A stretch of 64,000 nucleotides of DNA, taken from positions 1,054,001 through 1,118,000 of the forward strand of contig JAHLMK010000015.1 of the NCBI GenBank assembly GCA_019915135.1, in the 5' to 3' direction. Positions 58,901 to 64,000 of this stretch are shown piece after piece (positions within the stretch are counted from its first letter, which is position 1; every line of letters begins with the position of its first letter). The position numbers and the translations under genes were made by a program. The stretch comes from Strobilurus pachycystidiatus (Eukaryota > Basidiomycota > Agaricomycetes > Agaricales > Physalacriaceae). The notes beneath the pieces were generated by a model. The model saw only the letters and a list, made by a program, of their open reading frames with translations, searched no databases and was not told the origin of the DNA.

Positions 58901-59673
58901 GGGGACGGCGGCGATGACCTCCCGGAGAACGTGAGTACGAAAGGCTTCGGCTGTCTGGGGAATAACTGTCTCTGCGTGGACGACGGCGCGAAATCCTATC
59001 CCGAGACCTACGCGTATCCCTTGACCTCGGCCTATCGCGATCCCTCGACCTTGACCTACGGTCTCTCGACCTTGACCTGTCGCGATCTCTCGACCTTGGC
59101 CTGCGATCCCTTGACCTTGACCTGTCGCGGATTCTTGAAGTTAGCCTATGCGGCCTATCACGATCTCTGCTATAGGTGACCCTGGAAGGTGAGTCTCTTC
59201 TTGGAGAGCGTCGAAGAGACCGTGAACGACTGCGACGTCGTGACCTTGACCGACGACGCGGAGAGTAGGAATATGATCTCCGACGGTAACGCGTATCACG
59301 AGGAGATCTTGACCTTCGACGCGAGCGCGATCTACGACGCGATCGTGATCGCGATCGTCGAGGGGAACGTGAACGAGGACGATCGGCGACAATGATGTCA
59401 GGACGAGCTGTTGGAGGATGGGACGGCGGTACAGTGACCGGATACGGTGCTGTAACTGGATATCCCGGCGTCGGTACATACTCGGTGTGCCGGGTGGGAC
59501 TGCGACTGGAATGGCTTCGCGGAGGAAGGATGATCTGGGGTGGATAGCCTTGACTGGGTGCAGGTGGGTAGCCTTGACTGGGTGCAGGCGGGTAGCCTTG
59601 ACTGGGTGCAAGCGGGTAACCCTGACTGTGTGCAGGGGGAATCGAAGGTTGTATGAGAATCTGGGCGGGACTT

Positions 59674-59708
<35 letters not shown>

Positions 59709-62700
59709 GCTGCGCGTACGGGTGCGTCCACGGCCTTCGGACACAACAATAGTCGGTTGCGCAGGCTGGGGGGGAGCTGCGACGAAAACAGGTGGTTGAA
59801 CAGGAAGGATTGGAGGACTTCTACTTCTACTGCGGCTCCGAGATCGGCGTTCAATGATGACGCGCGAAGGGCTAGTCGAGTAACGTCTAGAGGGTGAATG
59901 GCTCCTAGATCGACGCGTCCTTGCCCTTGATGGAGTTCTTCCAGGATCACGTCTGCTAGATATAGAGCGCGGGCGCGATGACGATGAACGGGTGGACCGA
60001 CGTGAAGGAAGCTGAGTTATGATTTGAGGGGGCGCCTGGACGGTGGGAGGGATATGAATTGTGGTCGGAGGAATACCCGGTTGAATGGTGACAACAGGCG
60101 GACTTGGCCCTCGACTGGGCTCAGTGGTGGCAGCAAGACGGATAGGAAGCGGTGATTGAGTGCGCGACGTTGAGCGACGTGAACGACGAGACCGACGAGA
60201 AGGCGACCGCGAGCTTCGACTCGAGGCAGTGCTACTACTCGACGGTGAAGCACTCATCGTGATTGGACTGTGTTGGCGCGGTGGTACAAACGGCGGAATC
60301 GGTCCTTCACCAGCGTGCGATGGATAGATGGGTACTCCATGCCCAGGAATGACTGGCTCTGGGTACATGTCTGGTACCGGTATGACGGGCTGACCAGGAT
60401 GCCCAGGCATTACAGGTTGGCCATAATTCACCATGCCAGGAATGACGGGAACTTGATGTGGTGGTTGATTGATCACATACTGGTCCGGGGAAGGCATTGG
60501 CATTGGCGGAATGACTGGCTGACCGCCAGGTCCAACTGCAGGAGCTTGCACAGGATATGGCACGAACGGTGGTTGCGGAATGACACCTGGTTGTTGTAGA
60601 CCTGGTTGTTGGAATCCCTGATCCATATCGCGGGGCGAAGCTGAGGCTCCTGAGCTGCTTGAGCTGGAACTGCCAGAACCTGAAGGCGAACCTGACGAAC
60701 ATTAGATTTTGACATATCACACTGAGCATGATCTTACCTGGCCTTCCACTGGCTTGCATCCGCTGTATCGCGTCGCCCAATGCGGCAACGTGAGTGAGAA
60801 CGGCAGTTATTTCGTGCCTGCGATCTTCCACATCGCGAGAAAGCCACTGGTTCAGTTGCGTCAGATATCTGGTCAATTCCCGTTGTTGATCAACAGATGC
60901 GACTTGCGCGGCACGCGTTTCCTGTATTCATTGAGTGTTCGAAGTACAAAGTGAAATAACTGCAACAGACCCTGAGAATGGGAAGGATACCACTTAGATC
61001 AACCACCGGAGCAGGAGCCTGAAATACATGAGTGACTACTCAAAGAAAGGCTAAGCACTTACTGCCGGCGGTTGGACTTGATAGATGCCTGGTTGACCTG
61101 GTTGCTGACCAGGCGCACCCTGTGGTCTGCCTCCTTGACGACCGGCATCAGCAAACACAACGGGAGGAGGAGGCTAAGACGGGTCAACACGCGGAGAAGA
61201 TTGGACAACGTGAAGACTTACCACGGCTGCTTGGGGTGGACGATACCAAGACTCCCCTAGACCCATAGGCGGGGGAGCCGATTGTGTGTCCCTAGGCGGT
61301 CCTTGCGGTTCCTGAGGGGGCATTAGTGGAAAAGCTGAGCACAACACAAAAAACTCACGAAGATTGGCCGGGGAGTTGGCCCTCTGTAGTGTAACCTATC
61401 CTGTTGAGCATCAGGCGGTCTACCAGCTTGGGAGGGTGCCGGGGCCTGGTCTTGTTGTCGAATCATGGGCTGCGTCCGCATACCAGGCTGTACACCAGGA
61501 CGTCTCCTCGCTCTTTCAGGTGCCCGTCCAACACCACGACCGACAGGTCTACGAGGTCCGGGAGCTGGAGTCGGGCCGAGATCTGCCGTTGGGGGCAGCT
61601 CAAGGGGAGGTTCCGAACGCGGTCGTCGTGACATGGTTTCCACGCTTTCCCTAGGTCGAACTTGAGGCAAGAACGGCGGTCTGCTTGTATAGACTTCCGG
61701 CCGCTCGAATCCTGTAGCATCGAGCGGTTCGGTGATCATTCTGTCAAGTTCCGCGATGTTGGCACGGTCTGCTCGCTGGGGGCGGGGGTGTGCTATCCCC
61801 GTTGATTGGAGATTTCTCAGAAGCTCGTCAAGCGAGTCACTGGATGTCTCATCGGATGACGAGCGTATCGAAGGGGACCTGCGACTTGAAACAAAGGATG
61901 GCTCAAGCTGGGGCACTGTCGGTTGGGTCGGGAAAGGCTGAGGCGTTGGTGCTATCTCGCGAATGACAGTAGTTGTAGGCGGCAGATCACGCAGTCCCCT
62001 CAATAGATTTTCCAGCTCCCCAAGGCGGTCAAGGACAGGACGATTATCTGTCTCGGGACGTGACCGTACGAGATCATGGAGACGACGCTGCTCATCCATC
62101 AAGCTGGCGAGATCGCCCCGAATGTCATGCAACGCATCTGTGTAATCCGGGATGGCTGGCGGAGAGCGTGGCGACACAGCGGGCGGTAGGACCACGATAG
62201 GCGGCACAGCAGTTGGCGCGACTGGCGGCGCGACTGGCGGCGCGACTGGCGGCGCGACTGGCGGCGGTGATGGAGCGTGCATTGGGGTGGAGATTGATCT
62301 AGGCGACTGAGAAGGTGACATCTGCACAGTGGACGTATGATCACTCAGACTACGCACGGTAGGGCTAGGAGAGCGCGTTGCCCTGGGAGTCGTAGAGCCG
62401 TGTGAAGACGGCTTACTCGACACGGAAGACGACGAATGTGAGATGTGACGCGATGACGACGACGACGACGATGGGGACGAAGCGGGGGAAGAGCTCGACG
62501 AGGGGGTTGAAGCACTCTGTACGTCCCAAGGGATAGGGGAGTCCTGTCTTTCCTCCTCCCGAAGACTGAACGGAGAAGACAGGAAGGACATGCTGCTGTT
62601 CATAGTGCTGGCACGGCTGAGATCAGCCGAATGTCTGAATCGTATGTCGTATGGCGTCTCTAGCGTTGGCGTCATTTCACTGCTGCTTCCGGCGCTGCGT

Positions 62701-64000
62701 CCCTCGAGAACGCGGTCCCTGCCAACCGGATATGGCTGCTGTATGACCTGGGAATATGGTTGCTGTATGACCAGAGGATATGGCTCTCGCGATGGTTGAG
62801 GATACATGGACGGGACGCCAGGCTGAGGTTCGGGGGCGGGAGGATGATAGTGCACTGGCTGAGACAGTCGCTGGATATTCTCCTGGATATTTCGGAGCGC
62901 GTCTGCGATATCCTCATTTTCCTGCATCCGATGACCATCGTAATCTTGAATGAGATCACCGAGGCGATCCAAGTCGGCGAAAACATTTCTTGATGGACGT
63001 TCGGGTGTAGGCGTCGGTGTCCTTGAAGACGTGGTAACACTTCGAGAGACCACGTCAGACTCCCAAACTGGAGGCGTAGTATGACTGACGCCGTCAGGTG
63101 TGGTAACACTGACTTCACCGAGATCAGACCCTTTGGGTGTCGAGACACTGCGCGCGGCTGGAGCAGGAACAGGCAGAACAGGCGTAATCTGTGATCATGG
63201 TGTTGGTAGGTGATTAGAGGGAATCGAAATGGACGTACCGTTCGAACAGATTCACGATGCGTACTCAAAAGACTTGGGTACGTATTCGTTGATGACCTGT
63301 CATCAAACTCCTCCTGGTCATCTATGTCAGACCCTGGACGGAAGATAGATGAATCCCAGGACGTATCCGACCTGTGCGAAGACGTTGACGCGCTCGACGA
63401 CGTCCGAGTAAGCTGCACAGGTCCCGGATACAAGAAGTCTCCAGAATCCACACTTGATACAATTGTGGAAGGCGCGGGAGCGGGCTGAACGACAGGAGAA
63501 GGCAGAGGAAGGGGGGACTCTGGCACAGACACCGGCGATATGGGAGGCAACGGAGCATGAGTCGTGATCACAGATTGCGTCTGCGACGGAATGTCGCTCA
63601 TTCGATCCTCTGATGAGTACACCGACCCAGTTGGCCTCAAAAACGACGTTTCCATTGAATTGTCGTTGGGTCCCTCTGGCAATGGCAGTGACAGGGACGA
63701 TGGCGATGGATGAAGCATTGAGGAATCCCAGGTGGAGTCCGTTTCGGGGGCAAACGACTCGCTATACTGAGTTGAGGGAGCCCTGGGAGCGACAACCGGC
63801 TCTTCGGACTCTGACTCTGACTCAGTGAGACTGGACTCAGTCGGGATGGTCGCGGACGTCCTGCCTGCAGATGGGGTGATGGCGCGCTGAACTGGAAGAG
63901 ATGGCGGCACGGGGATAGGCATGGGAGAAACACCTCGTTCTACTGGTGAACCTCTGCGGACCGAGGAAGGCGGTCTGGCCACCGATTCTGTTCGCACTGA
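55983..64000 (-). CDS. giant disordered RS/proline-rich coiled-coil protein, C-terminal 2,474 residues (partial)
   Basis: Thirteen exons join in frame from the window edge to the stop at 55983: 64000-63239, 63188-61359, 61311-61222, 61173-61063, 61018-60971, 60921-60738, 60691-58586, 58535-56943, 56892-56818, 56764-56673, 56623-56529, 56471-56164, 56113-55983. The N-terminus lies outside. In order: Ser/Pro-rich region, a helical stretch (FADLDRLGDLIQDYDGHR), Pro-rich linker, helix (REITAVLTHVAALGDAI-like), a long RS domain with many RSRS and RDR runs (about 58600-60300), then a 300-residue coiled coil (EELQRTREDAREENERLRQA), shorter coils, and a proline-rich tail. Exon 58586 ends with a GC donor. 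Several minisatellites extend coding repeats. No enzyme domain. RS tails suggest phosphorylation by SR kinases; a nuclear-speckle or septal scaffold is only speculation. Confidence 0.85.
57685..57745. repeat. 24-bp coding repeats (EPRVH)
   Basis: Three copies of GGTTCAGCGG-x-ATGCACCCTC encode EPRVHPA, EPRVHTA and EPRVHPT on the reverse strand. In frame, inside the coiled-coil-rich exon of the giant gene. Confidence 0.8.
58005..58078. repeat. 12-bp coding minisatellite (GRET/GREP)
   Basis: Six near-perfect copies of TTTCGCGACCAG, drifting to GTTCGCGACCAG, encode GRETGRETGRET and GREPGREP on the reverse strand. Multiples of three bases keep the frame. Confidence 0.9.
59551..59640. repeat. 24-bp coding repeats (SQGYPPAP)
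   Basis: Four copies of AGCCTTGACTGGGTGCAGG-x5 encode SQGYPPAP steps on the reverse strand, next to a CTCCTG run (59677-59712) that encodes RSRSRS. Confidence 0.85.
62215..62265. repeat. 12-bp coding minisatellite (VAPP)
   Basis: Four copies of GCGCGACTGGCG encode VAPPVAPPVAPP on the reverse strand. Confidence 0.9.

Noticed and set aside
1..64000. tRNA, rRNA or CRISPR arrays
   Set aside because: I saw no A/B-box pair with a foldable cloverleaf, no rRNA blocks, and no spaced direct-repeat array; the host is a eukaryote. A dedicated tRNA scan was not possible.

Overview
The window is nuclear DNA from a basidiomycete fungus, most likely a mushroom-forming Agaricomycete. The evidence is a class I-like hydrophobin, a GH128-type glucanase, fungal versions of THR4, INO1, SCC3 and an Hcs1-type helicase, and dense interruption of genes by introns that are mostly 47-60 nt long with GT..AG ends. 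I spliced genes by hand and accepted a junction only when it kept the reading frame and joined recognisable protein sequence. Exon coordinates are given in the entries; no homology search or transcript data were available.

Left third (1-19,000). A truncated FAD monooxygenase at the left edge is followed by a six-cysteine hydrophobin, threonine synthase, a secreted cysteine-rich protein made of four repeats, and a Tra2-like SR splicing factor that is divergent from a paraoxonase-like gene. A 690-aa disordered coiled-coil protein follows. Then comes about 5.4 kb without a convincing gene (13,613-19,034), holding a 1-kb element with long terminal inverted repeats that resembles a non-autonomous Tc1/mariner transposon.

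Middle (19,000-46,000). This part is gene-dense and mainly housekeeping: a 1,390-aa proline-rich coiled-coil protein, cohesin subunit SCC3, a haloacid-dehalogenase-like hydrolase, a GH128-like secreted glucanase, an extended SDR epimerase, a ketopantoate-reductase-family enzyme, a weak helix-loop-helix protein, a RING protein with an acidic tail, a triose-phosphate-type transporter and an Hcs1/IGHMBP2-type helicase. One gene-poor stretch (33,832-36,014) carries a diverged tandem repeat.

Right third (46,000-64,000). INO1, a secreted protein with two cupredoxin domains, a Bromo_TP histone-fold (TAF8/TAF3-like) protein sharing a 99-bp promoter with a tubulin-cofactor-C-like gene, a 72-aa small protein, and the C-terminal 2,474 residues of a very large disordered RS-, proline- and coiled-coil-rich protein that runs off the right edge.

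The most unusual points are the hydrophobin that has lost exactly the two cysteines that pair as C1-C6, the secreted protein whose repeat borders coincide with phase-0 introns, the giant RS/coiled-coil protein with several in-frame minisatellites and a GC-AG intron, the tandem duplication of the start-codon region of the paraoxonase-like gene, and two MITE-like inverted-repeat elements. I did not find a coherent novel multi-gene system; the candidates are single genes.
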